Of a stretch of 64,000 nt of DNA, positions 49,942-62,583 are shown one piece after another. The notes beneath the pieces are model-generated. The model made no database searches. It was not told where the DNA came from and saw only the letters and a program-made list of their open reading frames with translations. Position 1 is the stretch's first letter; every line of letters starts with the position of its first letter. Source of the stretch: Macquaria australasica (taxonomy: Eukaryota; Chordata; Actinopteri; Centrarchiformes; Percichthyidae); NCBI GenBank assembly GCA_005408345.1, contig SEMN01000008.1, forward strand, positions 1,054,001-1,118,000, in the 5' to 3' direction. The position numbers and the translations under genes were made by a program.

Positions 49942-52900
49942 ATGGGATGCTGCAGTGTGACCCAGAGGCATACTGGAGTGGACGAGGTGGGCCCTGATGA
50001 GATTGAGCTCCTGGAACTCTCTGGAGACAATTTGGGGTAAGACACGAATACAAGTTGAGAGTTTAAAGCTAAGAACTGTTCAAAAATAGAAAGGTACTGG
50101 TGGGGAATTTTGCATTATGTTAGTTATGACTGTACTTGGATCCTGAACAAAATATTACAGCAGAAATAAGAGCTACAGGGATACCAGCATTACCTCATCC
50201 AAAATGTGAATTAAGTGATCTTCCTTGTGCTTATCTTCATAGCTTTAGAGAGAGTGCCTTTTAGCTTTGTTTAAATTTGGTTTTATGTATCATGAGTTCA
50301 GGAGAAGGAAGCGGTGACACTTTATCAGCTACTCTTTCAACCTCTGTGGTTTTCTTTGGCATGACATGCATCATGTTTTTCAGCTGAAAATGTAAAACGC
50401 AAGAGGAGGTAGCCTCCTGCGTGAATTTTCAAAGCCGTACCATTTCCAGGATGTACACGTATGTTTGTTTTCACAGAGAAACAGGATGTGCTTTTACACA
50501 GAAAACTTCCAGATAATGTAGTGAAGAAAACGTTCAATTATAAACCCTTAAACCATGATGATAACACCTGCAGAACAACAGATTACATCCATATGGTTTC
50601 CACCCATCAGCACCCAACAGAACAACAAGCCAGGAGAACTAATTGGCTCCTATTTACTAAACATGAACTTGGGAACTCAGTGATGCTGCACTGACGTGAT
50701 TAGCAGATTACTATAAGACAATGGCTGAAGCATGGAGGGGTTTAATACAGAATCAGGGCGGGACAAATCCCCACTCGTTCTAAGGCTGGGGGATTAGCAG
50801 AGGCTAATCACAACAGCAGCTACCAGTCCTTATGTGTGGCTGTTTACTACTGTACTTATGGTCGCCTGCCACTCATCTTTATATTTTACAGCACAGACAA
50901 AAATGTGTGTTATAAAAATGCACGCTCACATATACTAATTAAATGTATTTCCAAAGATTTAATGTTCTTTGAACCTTCCACACATGTTTTAATGTTTATT
51001 TTTTCCACTATTTCATTTATTTAATGTTTATTTTTATAGAGGCAAGTATATAGCATGGATCAATGTCACATACGACAGCATTTATAGCCTGAACTAGTTC
51101 GCAATGCAAGTCCATAGATGGCCCTTTATAAAATATGCAAAACTCAACAAGAAAATACATACAAAACAATACAAGTACCATAAAACTCAATGACAAGCAC
51201 CAGATCATTCATGATTACCTCTACTTCTTTAAAAGCTGTTTCATCTTGAGTTTAAAACTCATGATCCATTTTGAGTTCTGTAAGGAGTTCCACATATTGA
51301 TCTCCCAAACAGAGAACGACATCTGTCCAAAGGAGGATTTACCAAACGCCACCCAACAGTTCTCGAGAGTTACTGAGCCAGAAACCCTGAGTACCACCAT
51401 GTCACTGAGCACCTTAGGAGCCTGCCTATTTAGGCATTTATGGATGGGGTTTGATATTAGCAAATATAATGAAATAATCCAAACTTAACACATTTAGTAT
51501 CTTAAGAATATGGCAGTGGTGGCTTCCCATTCAAATTTCTAATTTTAACATTATAGTTACAGGTGTATCATCTATATTTATTGTGAGTAGCTCATTACAG
51601 TGTGGGACAATGGTTTATGTCATCATCATTCTCAGAAATCAACCATTCTTTCTATGCAAACTGACTGTTTTGACTTTACTTAATTTTGCCACTTTTTCTG
51701 TGTACATTCACTTCAGTACACATTCCAAACCTGCTTACAATTAGTATGTGGTACATACTAATGTATGTAATTGGGCTAAAAAGGCTACAAAATATGGCGG
51801 TAAAGGGTCAGCAGGTGGGTCTGTCTCTGCACCGACTACTCTAATCTGATTATGTCTGGCTGCTGCTGGGCTGCAGGGGGGTCAAGACAAGTCATTTAAA
51901 TTGTGATAGGTCCTATCACTCTTCAATGTCCATGTTCTTTTAGGCTCACCAGGGCTGTAGCCAGTCCAAGCATTATACCATTTAGAAACACAGGTGCTCA
52001 CTATCATAGCTTTGGACAGTTTAGTGTTGTCTTCGGACTGCAGCACAGAGCCAAACAGAACATGCACTTTAACATTCACATTGCACCGAAGGGACCAGAA
52101 ACCCACATGTGTGCCACGAGCTTTGACTCAGTGTTGGCTGCTGCTATGTGACAATGCTGTCTGATGAAATGTGTTGACTAACGTGTGTGTTTATTCAGGG
52201 TGTGGAGTCTGGGAGAAACCAGGCTTCAGCTGTCAGTGAGGAACAGCAGAGATGAGCAGCAGCTGCCTCCACCACCAACACCGCCACCACTGCGCTACCC
52301 TTCAATACGACATGTGGAACAAGAGGTCACCATTTGTGTGATGTGTGTGTGTCTGTGTGTGGTGTAGGACAGTGACAAAGACAAGCGGAAACTTCATTAT
52401 GCGCTTAAAACAGTTCAAACATAGAATGTGGCTCACTTTGTACAAACACTTTAACACGTTTTAGTGCTCAAGCAGAGTGTGGCAAGATGTGCCTCACATA
52501 AATATCAACAGTTTCCTCTCAGTGCTGTTATTTGTGTTGAGGCCAGACACACTCTGTATACACACTGTAGGAATTTCCATGACAAAAGTGTGAGATTGTG
52601 CGTTCCCTGTTTGGTGTGATTCAAACTTTACAGGAAATAAAGGAGGGAGGAAACACTGCCACACAAACTTGAGTTTTCACATTTCTTTCCACTTGAATGT
52701 GAAATTGTCTAAATATGAAGCATCTAAACCCCTAGAGGATAAGACAAGACAGTTGTCATACATTTCCTAGAAGAACAGACACTGTTTTAATTAAAGATAT
52801 CAAATTCCTTTGAATTGTGCAACACTTTGCTCAAACATCAACGACTAGAGGCTTGTAACACCGAAACACACTTCAATTTACTCTGTGTAATGCATGACTC

Positions 52901-55900
52901 ATCGTTCTGTGAAACGTGGTCACAAATAAATACTGATGGAGGCAGTGATATGAGAAGGCACAAAAGATATCAACATTTAGTGACATACAGTATACATGAT
53001 CTATTATAGGGTTTATTATACTAGAAAAGCTACAGAATATTTAAATCCACAAGTTATAATCAATAGATACGGGCTGATTCAGTTTTGTGTCTGTAGGTGG
53101 TGCTGTGGGGCAGGAGCAGAGACGAGTTGCACCACAGGATTTACTCCCAGCAGCCAATCAGGGACTGGGAGGGCCAACCTGCCCACATGTATGGAGAGGT
53201 CATCCATTCCTCCCTGGTGTCTCTCTACAACAGCTACACACAGGTAACATGGCACTGCCCCTGGGAATCAGCTGGGAGTTACGAGGTGTGGCTCCATCAA
53301 AACATCACCTTAAAGGGGCATTTCCAAAACATAAACTTAACAAATAGTCGTCCATTAATCCCGGAGTTGGCGGTTCGATCCCCGGCACCTCCTGTCTACG
53401 TGTCGAAGTGTCCCTGGGCAAGACACTGAACCCTAAGTTGCTCCCAATGGAGGCCTGCACCTTGTATGGCAGCTCTGTCGTCATTGGTGTGTGAATGTGT
53501 GTGTGAATGGGTGAATGGGACCAATCTGTAAAGTTCTTTGGGAACCGATAAGGAAAAGTGCTACATAAGTGAAGTCCATTTACCATTTATTTTTATGAAA
53601 ATAAAAAGATATAAACAGGCAGATGATGGAACCTCTGACTCAAACAGTTTGAGAACTGAACACTAAGAATTAAAAAGCCAACTGATCCTTAAATAAGGAG
53701 TCAATGCTGCATTCTGTTTGCTTGTTTGGTGTTAAAACTGTGTCACTTATTTTTGTTTTGTCCCCACAGGAAACCACTGAACACTTCCTGGTGTTGTTCT
53801 CTTTCCACCTGCTGATCCTCTCCTTGGACCACTCTCGACAAGACTTCACTTATGAGGTATTCTTTTACTTTAAAAAGACAATTGCTAAGAAATGTCAAAT
53901 ATTGGTTATGAGAAGATACATTTCAGACTAGTTAACAGAAGAGAACCTACACTAGGACTCAGAAAACACAGAGGTCCTGAACATGACACACGACATAAAA
54001 ACATATTAAACAAAAGCTTAAGTGAATTCATTCTTGCACAGCTGAGGGTTTTTTTTTGTAAGTTGCTGGCTAAGCTTCAACCACATATTAAAGCTGCACT
54101 AATCAATATTTTTATATTAACAAAAGATCAGATGACTGTGTGTAATGTGAAAGGTGTCATCATAGTGACGAAACCAGTGTCCCTTTAATCTTCCATTTTT
54201 CTGCAGAATGGGGGGCTGCAAAGACTTCATATACCCTTTTGAAGGATAACACCACCATCTAGCAAATGCTATGAATTTGGCTGACATTTCTAATCAGCAC
54301 ATGTTGGACCAAGTTTAACATGTAGGAGGCCCATGTAGACAGGACATGAGCCGACTGTCACTCGGCATTGGATGTAACAAGGACTAATACTGCAGAATAA
54401 TTACCACAAGTGTTGGTGTTTTGTGTTGTTGTTGTTGGAGAATTCCTCTATAATAATCTCTTTGGAGGAACCTGAAGCACAATGACGGACATGATTTTTT
54501 TTCTTAAACGGTGTCTTCTCTTACCTCACAGGGCATCCTTCCCCTTTCTGGACTTTCCTTGCAAGCCGTCTCCCTGGCCCCTGACTCGTCACATTCACCA
54601 CACATGTTTGAGATCAGCAGTGAGTCAGTGGAAATTACCAAGTTCAACTGAGACATGGCAACACGGTGTAAAGTACTGAGCATGATTTACGCTGTTCCTT
54701 CTTTTGTCCAGGTCCAATGGTGGACTCCAAGGTCTTCATATGTGCCAGTGCTGCAGAGTTACAGAAATGGATGCAACACATAGAAGACAGGAGATACAAG
54801 TCAATGACAAAACCCATGAGTCCCTCCCACTGCGCTCTCTCCTATCTTGTAATTACTAACTGCTTTACATCTGGTTACAACTTACGTGAAAAAGCTGTTT
54901 GGCTTAGTAATTAATAAATTGATCACATATAGTATTTTTCCCCTAGTTACCATGTGATGAGCACTGGAAGAGAGAAGAACTGAAAATGTACTTACTACAA
55001 GCTCCGATATGGCAGTGGGAGGGCTCGCCGATACAGCACATGGGTCAGCCGGGATACATATCTATCGTCCATATCATCAACATGCAGAGACAGGTAATAA
55101 AAACTCTCTCACACTGTGCTAATAATCTGCAAGTTATCAGTTCTTTAGTAGTTTGACATTTGAATTAAAGCACATCAGCACTCCCCTATAAAAGACCACA
55201 GATGACTTGTGTGTACTTCTTTTTGTATCTTTTATATTATTATCATGATCATAAAATCTCTAAAAGATTTGTTTCCTGGAATCACAAAAAAATTAAATAA
55301 AATGCATATTTGATCAGGAGAAAATATTTCTATGTTAAGTCGACAAATCATATTTGGCGAGACAGCTGGACGAATCAAATGTCGAGATCATGGAATGGTT
55401 ATTTTCTAGTGAAACAACAGGATAAACAGTCTTATATTGTATGAGGCGATGGTGGAGGCGTCACAGGGACAAAACAGAATTAACAAATTAGTCATTTATG
55501 CTCTCAAATGACTTCATCCATGCACATGAATGAAGTAATTATGACTAAGATAACAGGCTAATCTGAGGTATATCCACATATCTCTGTCCAACTGCATTAA
55601 ATCCAAGTGGTTCATTTAGATTAGATTATCCATAACTTCACAACTTTTCCTGTTTATTTTGCACTGCATTAGACTACACAGTGGTGTATGTGCAGCTAAC
55701 TGATATCAGCCAAAGTTGGACAGTATTGCTTAAACAATAGAGAGGTACAAATGTGATGAATGCAAAACAACATTATCAATATGAATAAATGGATCCCAAA
55801 ACACAGCTGCTAGCCTGCTGCTAACACTGCTACTCTCTAACTGACCCAGGTAAAATTTAGTAACTGGCCTGGATTAAATAATTTGTGAGTAAGAATTACT

Positions 55901-58900
55901 GATTTCAGCATGAAAACAAATGTACTTCTGACACCTGCCAGGCTCCACAGAAAACTAAACAGACATGTTTTTTTTTACTCATGCCCTCTCTGGCCTTCCT
56001 TCCTCACCACAGGATGCCAGATGAACCGCCACTTACGAGAACACATCTTTTTGTCAGACTATCTGAAAATCTAGACCACATTTCCCATGAGGCTGGTTAC
56101 CATCTGTTGTCTCTTCCAAATATATAATTTTTGCTAACCTGGGAGTTTGTTTTACAACCTGAATGATCGTCTCACATCTTGTGTTTCTTGCCCCCTCGGA
56201 CTTTATAGCAACGTAGCTACATTAGCAAATCTCAGCAATGATGGACAAAATTACAAAAATGAGACACAAGTTGAAATAAACTGTAATTATCCTTTAAAAC
56301 TGCCCTGTGACACTTTTAAATTATTATTTGGAAGTGTACATGCGATATTATAGAGAAGATTATTTCAAGTGTCAGTCATTTAACAGTGACAGTATTTTGT
56401 CAGTGGTATGATCTGTATTTGACAGCTGATACAACAGTAACAGTAACATTGTTGGCTTTGTCCTTGCAGGGATTCCAGGAGAGACTGATGGTGCTTTTCC
56501 CTCAAGATGTCCTGCTACTGTCAGTCGACAACAAGCGGCTGAATATAAGTTATGAGGTAGTAAAATGACTCTATGGGAAAAATCTATAATAATACCTCCT
56601 CAACCACTGTGGCATACGTGTCCCTGTAATCTTACACAGCGCTTGTTCTTTTGACGCACGACATATAGCATGAGCAATGGGTGGAACATTTTGTAACTCA
56701 CACCTGCCGTCTGCAACGTCTCTCAGTGCGTTTCAGCCAGTAGCTAAAATGAGGTTCTTCTTGTACAACCATGGTATAATTTTATGGAAGTGAAAATGCC
56801 TGCACAATTTAGTGAATGTCGTTTTTCTTCTGTGTCATCTCTAACAGGGCAGGTTGCCCCGACACAGCATCAAAGCAGTAGAGAGATCAGCCTTGACTGG
56901 ACGGCTGGAGTTTGAGCTGATAGGTATGTTGTGCAAACATGTGAAATCTATACTTTTTTTTAGCTAAATGTAGCTTTGGATTATAGCAAAACTAAGCGCA
57001 GTGAGGAATGCAGTCATTTCATATAATCACTGTTGTGTTTTAGGTGAGCTGGTGGAGCCCCTCCAGGTCTCCTGTACCTGTCTGGAGGATTATCGGAACT
57101 GGATCTTTCAGTTACAAAAGGTTAGACTGTGCATCTTTTACATTACACATAATAATTTGACCCATTGTTAAATTAAAAAATATTGATTAATGCAGCTTTA
57201 AGGTTTTTATTATTAATCATCTTCTTCAATTTACAGTGAGCATAAAACCTACGTGAAGCCCAGTTTACAATAAAAATACTTGTCTGTCAAACGTAAGGAA
57301 CAAAGTAAAGTATTACTTTAGCGACATCAACTGTATCAGCCATTCAGAGGAAGTGCTGCAATATAATTTAATGGAGCATACTGGTGTTTTGCATGTTTTA
57401 GCCCATGTTTGTCTATAAGCTGTGAGTATTGAGACAGGCAGTATACCAATGGATTATGTGCTGTGAGCAGGTCAACCAGATTTTGATTTTGTGATTTGGC
57501 CTCTCACATGATTCCATTTGACTAATTTTTAAGAGGAAGTAAAACTCTCTAGCATTTACAGGGGGGAAAAAAACAAAGATTTAAAGCTGCCATAAATGAT
57601 ATTTTTTGTATTAACAGTGCATCAAATGACAGACAACAGTGTCAGTCTTATCGCTATCACCAGCGTTATTTCCAAACCAGACCGCCCTCCTAAAAATAGG
57701 TCATCTGCAAGCAGCTTATTACGACCCATTTTTATGTTTATTGTTAGGCGGCGACCTCTAGTAGCTGTAGTAATTATGACAGTCCACACAGGACTTTCAC
57801 CCAGGAGACCGCTGTTCGTGTCCCGTGTGAAACCAAAAGTCAATGGTGACTTATTTTAACTTACGTCAGATCGTAACGTTAAGTTACGTAAGTTATGTTA
57901 CTTTAGTAGTGATGTAACTTATGTAACTTACAACCTAACCAAGTAGTTTTGGTGTGTTAACCTAACCAAACTGTGACCATTTCACAATGTTAACCATGTG
58001 TTTATTATTGTAACCATGACAATGAAGGTCCAGTATGCCTGTCGCTGGTACTCTCCAACTGTCATATTGTTTGCAAATTACTCACACCTAAATATTTATT
58101 TAGGTAAATAGTCATTAAGGTATGAGGACGTGTTGTTCCAAACTTGGCAGGCAGCTGTTTTCAGTGAAAAAGCTCTAAAGCCTACTGTAGACTACCTGTC
58201 CAGTACCAAATGACAGACACAGGTAGAGACTAGCTGGTGCGCTAGTGGAACATTTAGCAGCTAAAGAACCAGATATTTCCTGCAGGAGTTGCTATAGACC
58301 AAAACAGATCCAAATGGAGGGTGAATATTGGACCAAATACTAATGTTGCTCTGTATCTGCAGGATGTGTCAAATAGCAATTGTTTAAGTTATTCAGTACA
58401 GTGAAAAGGTGATAGTATGCCAATGTTGTGTGTACAGTTTGTTTCTGCTGCCCCAAGTGGTCAAAAAAAGAATCAGTTAATGCAGGTTTAAGATTTAAGA
58501 GTAAGACCTCCAGGCTGAGAACCAGTGCTTTAGCCCCTTTACTACATATCTTTCCATTACTGCTGACCATTTCCTAATGCATGCTGCAGACTTTTATAGA
58601 TCTGCAAGCAATTTTCCCAGCTCCTGGGCAGCCACTGGTTTTAGTTTGGCATGAAAATCAACTCGTATTAACTCGTTTGAGATCAAACGCAGACTCTAGT
58701 TTATCTTTTGTGGTCGCTGCGTGGAAATGCAGCTGGAATCACACTTTATTTTGAAAATCCTTGGGGTTCTATGTGAGATACAACATGTTTTGGTCATTTG
58801 GACATGGGACAAACACTTCTAACTTATAGCCACTTTAAAGTCAGTCATAGTTTTCTTGATTCAGGGGGAAAAAAACAACTTTTTGAAGTTATAAGGTTTG

Positions 58901-59116
58901 TGTTTGCAAGAAACGTTCATGTATGGCAAGGCGAGGTGTGCCGAGGCAACTTTGTGTCAACAAGATTGTCTCTTTGATCTGCAGCCAGACAGAAGCAGCC
59001 ACGTTACTGTGAGTCACGCTGGACCTCCACTCATGCCAAAGCTGCATAGGAGCAGGAAGGAGTCCCAGGAGCCAATGATAACAGCCAACCAATGTCACAT
59101 CAACGGACGCAGCTGA
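49942..59116 (+). CDS. plekhn1: PLEKHN1-like protein with two PH domains
   Basis: Probably a membrane-associated PH-domain adaptor. Exons: 49942-50036, 52199-52325, 53097-53243, 53770-53856, 54532-54619, 54712-54848, 54947-55093, 56470-56556, 56848-56923, 57044-57120, 58985-59116. All are in phase and give 399 residues. The N-terminus MGCC fits N-myristoylation plus palmitoylation; a proline-rich stretch (PPPPTPPPL) lies near residue 58. PH1 spans about 100-210, closing helix EL-QKW at Trp201. PH2 spans about 255-356, closing helix EDYRNW at Trp350. The second domain resembles human PLEKHN1 (VL(Y/F)P, G-LP, EDY--W). Human PLEKHN1 has a long C-terminal tail that is missing here: only 43 residues follow PH2. 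The gene lies directly downstream of ttll10 on the same strand. The exon 2 donor (GAG|GTCACC) is weak. Family call fairly sure; orthology less so. Confidence 0.72.
51120..51490 (-). mobile_element. LINE RT C-terminal fragment in plekhn1-like intron 1
   Basis: The minus strand encodes KCLNRQAPKVLSDM, AFGKSSFGQMSFSVW, NMWNSLQNS and FKLKMKQLL, the end block of a CR1/L2-type reverse transcriptase. It is followed by an A-rich tail on the low-coordinate side. Confidence 0.5.
53335..53590 (+). mobile_element. tRNA-derived SINE in plekhn1-like intron 3
   Basis: A box B block GGTTCGATCCCC at 53372-53383 is followed by the known teleost SINE body 'gtgtccctgggcaagacactgaaccctaagttgctccc' and the tail 'aaaagtgctacataagtgaagtccatttaccattta'. 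The box A end is truncated. Confidence 0.75.
54088..54350 (+). repeat. Dispersed element, 5' end copy
   Basis: Begins TTAAAGCTGCACTAATCAATATTTTTATATTAAC, the same terminal sequence as the element at 57586-58495, and has no right-hand terminus nearby. It is a truncated copy within plekhn1-like intron 4. Confidence 0.5.
57586..58495. mobile_element. Inverted-repeat DNA element in plekhn1-like intron 10
   Basis: The left end TAAAGCTGCCATAAATGAT and the reverse complement of the right end (TTAAACCTGCATTAACTGAT) match imperfectly. The interior includes 'gtggaacatttagcagctaaagaaccagatatttcctgcaggagttg' and '...gctgccccaagtggtcaaaaaaag', phrases of a common teleost repeat. The 57785-57990 part is shared with 11550-11705, perhaps by nested insertion. 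Confidence 0.5.
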
Positions 59117-59462
59117 CTCATCAGAATGTGGAAAAGCTTGAAAATTCACTGTAATTACAAATCTAAAAGAACCTGTAGATAGTTTGTACATATTACTTTT
59201 GTGTCTAATTGTGCCACAAAATTTTGATATATTTGGGTGATGTCCCTCTGAGGGACTGACAAGATACTTATAGTTCTCTTTCATGTGGGGACAAACAGAA
59301 ACAAGGTCATGACCCAGTTTAAGGCCAGACCACAGCTGAGGAAATGTTAGATGTAGAGACTGTAGAGCTGCAAAGACTGCTAAAGAAAATAGAACTGAAG
59401 ATACTGTACATATGTAGCTTTGATGTTGTTACCATTAAATACATAATGTTTGACTTTTTCAC

Positions 59463-59468
59463 AATAAA
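59463..59468 (+). terminator. plekhn1-like poly(A) signal
   Basis: AATAAA, 347 bp after the stop codon. Confidence 0.7.
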
Positions 59469-60418
59469 CTGCTTAAAAACTAAAGAGTAATTCATTCAAC
59501 ACAACATAAAATGGAAGTATCTGTATTTATTTCAATGGTTAAACATTTACAGTAGTGTGCAGAGATCCAGTAAACATCCAGTGTATTACAGTATTTATAT
59601 TTATTGTGGTATTAGAAATTAATCAAACTGAAACGTTTATAGTTATGGAGTGTCATAATATTTGTCGAATCATTGTTCATATAAATTACAGTCATAAAAG
59701 TAAATGAATAATTTTCTACTCTTTATACATGAAGCCATCTACAGTAAAGTACATTTACATCAGAATCTCCTTAGAGAACAACCAGCTAGAGGAGTATAAA
59801 TACACATGCTGCAACAGCAACCACTTAAATTACAACTAACAACAGATATAGAAAAAAGGGTTATAAACATGTCATGTGCCACTGGAAGAGTTTACATTTG
59901 AATGTTGATTATAGTGGTTCAATAACAGCAGTTACACTGCGCTTTTGGTCTTTTGGGGATTTTTACAGTTAATGAGGGGAGCGATGTAGATAATGTGGGT
60001 CTAAATGTAATTCAGTGCTTAGTGTATGACAGTATTACTTGATCCTGTATGATTAGTGTTATACAATAATGTCTAGCTTTTATTTAGCTGGGGCTAAACT
60101 GGGGCTTTTAAACTTTAAACTGGGAGTTTTAAAATTGGTACATGTGAAGCTAAACTTGCACATTTACCACACAGATGCTCAATGCTCATGTAAATGAGTC
60201 AATTTGACGTGTGCATTTCCTGGTTTTTAAAGGACAAGGCTGGTGTTATATATTTTTATATACTGTCAAATACCCTGAAAAGACAAAAACCAACAATGTC
60301 CAACCTCCCCACCCTGTCTGTGGCACTCAGCCCCAAGCCCAACTCATTCCTACTGAACACATAAATCTTTAAAAATGAGTCATAAACACAGTTTAATTTC
60401 TAAAAAAAGGCTAAACAA

Positions 60419-61089
60419 GTGATACTCAGCTTATGGCCTGTGGGCCAAATCTGGCCCGCGTTAGGGTGCTGGGTGGCCCGCCAACCATTTCCTAATTCAC
60501 AATGAAAATAAATTGATTCACACCAGGAATTTTTTGTTTATACCAATTAGTAAATGTTCAATAATGTCCCTTGGCTGTTAAAGGTGCAAATTATCCTATC
60601 AGCAATCTGTGCAATGACACTTGATTTCTGAGAACAGTTCACGTACACCTGACCTGCGTGGGGCACGTGGGAGAAGTTTGTCTTCAGGGCTGTCTGCCTG
60701 GCAGAAATTCCTGAGGGCAAACTCCTCCCATGTGCCTTCGCGGGGCAGCTGCAACTGGATTTACCTCTTGGCAAAGATGACTGAGGACAGCAAACGTCGA
60801 AAGGTTGACAATGAAAACAGGCAATTCAATGAAAGATGAATTAACCTTTCTTTTGTTGCCTCATACCAAACCTCTGTGTTTAATTTGCCAAATTACAGTT
60901 GCTGTATGCAGGTTGCTAATATCAGGCACCATCACGAGCCAAAACATGATAGCTTCAGTGCAGCGTTCCCGTCTGGTAGCACCGCAAGACATCTGATAAA
61001 TATTATTAATGTTTGTTTATTAACTGGCCCCTGGCCTTCTGTCATTTTGCAGAAGTGGCCCCTGGGCAAAACAAGTTGAGTATCCCTGG
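60419..61089 (+). mobile_element. hAT-type transposon remnant with BED-like zinc-finger start
   Basis: The left end GATACTCAGCTTATGGCCTGTGGGCC and the reverse complement of the right end (GGGATACTCAACTTGTTTTGCCCAGGGGCC) form diverged terminal inverted repeats about 670 bp apart. Inside, 60775-60840 encodes MTEDSKRRKVDNENRQFNER, the typical N-terminus of a ZBED/GTF2IRD2-like hAT transposase. A second frame then gives KPLCLICQITVAV, a BED zinc-finger half. The frameshift and the large deletion of the catalytic part make it non-autonomous and dead. It lies in the gap between two convergent genes. Confidence 0.65.
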
Positions 61090-61578
61090 GCTAGACCATT
61101 CCCTAAAACAGCTGGTCACTGTAGTTTTTAGCAAACATTACTCAAACAGGAGTAAATAGTGCATTTGTTGGGGACTATTTTCAGCTGTAGTATTAATACA
61201 CATTTGGTGCTCTAGTCAGTATTTACGTCAGTAGGGCGGGTAAATGGGATCAACTCAAAATAAACTACAGGGTGTGTGTTCATGGTAATGAAGGAACATG
61301 TCACCCAGTGTGACAGCGGGGCTCATTAATATGTTTTAATCGTTTTAGGACAACAGTGGAGCTCTACAGCACAGAGGCCTAAGCTCTAAGCTTTGGCTAC
61401 ACAGACAGCACTTGTCAGTGGGATCAGTTGGTGAATGGTTTTGGTCTTTTCATGGGCTTTGTCGACAATAGTAATAAAAATATAGAATATAGTCAGCCTA
61501 ATCCTTTTATCAGATTAGGGCACTAACAGAAAAAAAAGAATTTGTGTAGTGGAGCCTTGTAAAGAAGATAGTCTGTCC

Positions 61579-61584
61579 TTTATT
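61579..61584 (-). terminator. Candidate poly(A) signal of the minus-strand RhoGEF gene
   Basis: TTTATT on the plus strand reads AATAAA on the minus strand, about 1.0 kb beyond the stop at 62584. A further one at 59600-59605 would extend the 3' UTR to about 3 kb. Confidence 0.45.
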
Positions 61585-62583
61585 TATGTTGCAGTAGAAT
61601 CGTGAAAATCATCTTTAAAAACAGTTAAACCACCATTCTGCACAGCCGTTCTGTCTGTTCACGCAGTCCAAATTGTTGCTTCTATAAACACATGGAACAC
61701 ATGGAAATTAACTGTTGCACACTGATGCACTGTAGTGTATCAGATATTGGATGGACTAAACACAAAAAACACACCAGACATTCATTTCTTCTCGTAACTA
61801 GTGTTAAATACGTGGACTACACGACTGAGCAATTTCTCATCTGCCTTCTGAAATGAAAGCAGCGCTCAGTGTGAACAAAGACAAAAGATAAAAGGCCTCT
61901 GATGTGTGCTAATGCAGCTCAGCAGGATCTGCCTCAAGTGTTTTTTTTTCTGATGTTGTGATATTACATGAATGAATCTCCTGCACCTCACAGAGCTCAG
62001 CTGACTGCATAAGACAGTCCAGTGAGGGAGTCTGGCCACATGACACATGACTGGAGTTAGCCTCGTTCCACCGCTCTCCTCTGACATGAACCAAGAAATG
62101 TACACATTCACCTTTTGTACATGTTTACATGTACTACCTGTGTTGGTAGATGTGCATGCATGTATACCACACTTACCACAGAGATGCTTGAAAATATTCA
62201 CAGAAAGCATGCATAAAGTGAATGCTCCTACAAAATGTAGAAACTTGTGTGAAATTGTGGCAAAACTGTTAAAAATGTCCTAATGTGAACTTTTGTCAAC
62301 AGACTCTTATTGTATAAAAGCCTGAAAAAATGTAAAGGAGCATAAAAAGCTTTGCACTCTCATTTCAAAACTGTATTTACAGCTAGCATGCTAAAGGAAA
62401 AAGCTGATACACAGTTTAGCAACCATGTAAAGAAAAGTCAAAAACGTTGGCTTGTTTTAGTACCTGCATACTATATGTTGGTCCCACATCAATCTAAAAT
62501 TAAAACAATGATCCAGAAGCTTAAAAATGGAACTAAGCAACTGAAATGCACCTCTGACACGTGACAAGTTGCAGTAAAGATGG

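Noticed and set aside
53305..53586. 93-residue minus-strand ORF
   Set aside because: It is the reverse strand of a tRNA-derived SINE.
57596..57859. Overlapping 87- and 73-residue ORFs on opposite strands
   Set aside because: They lie inside an inverted-repeat element shared in part with 11550-11705.
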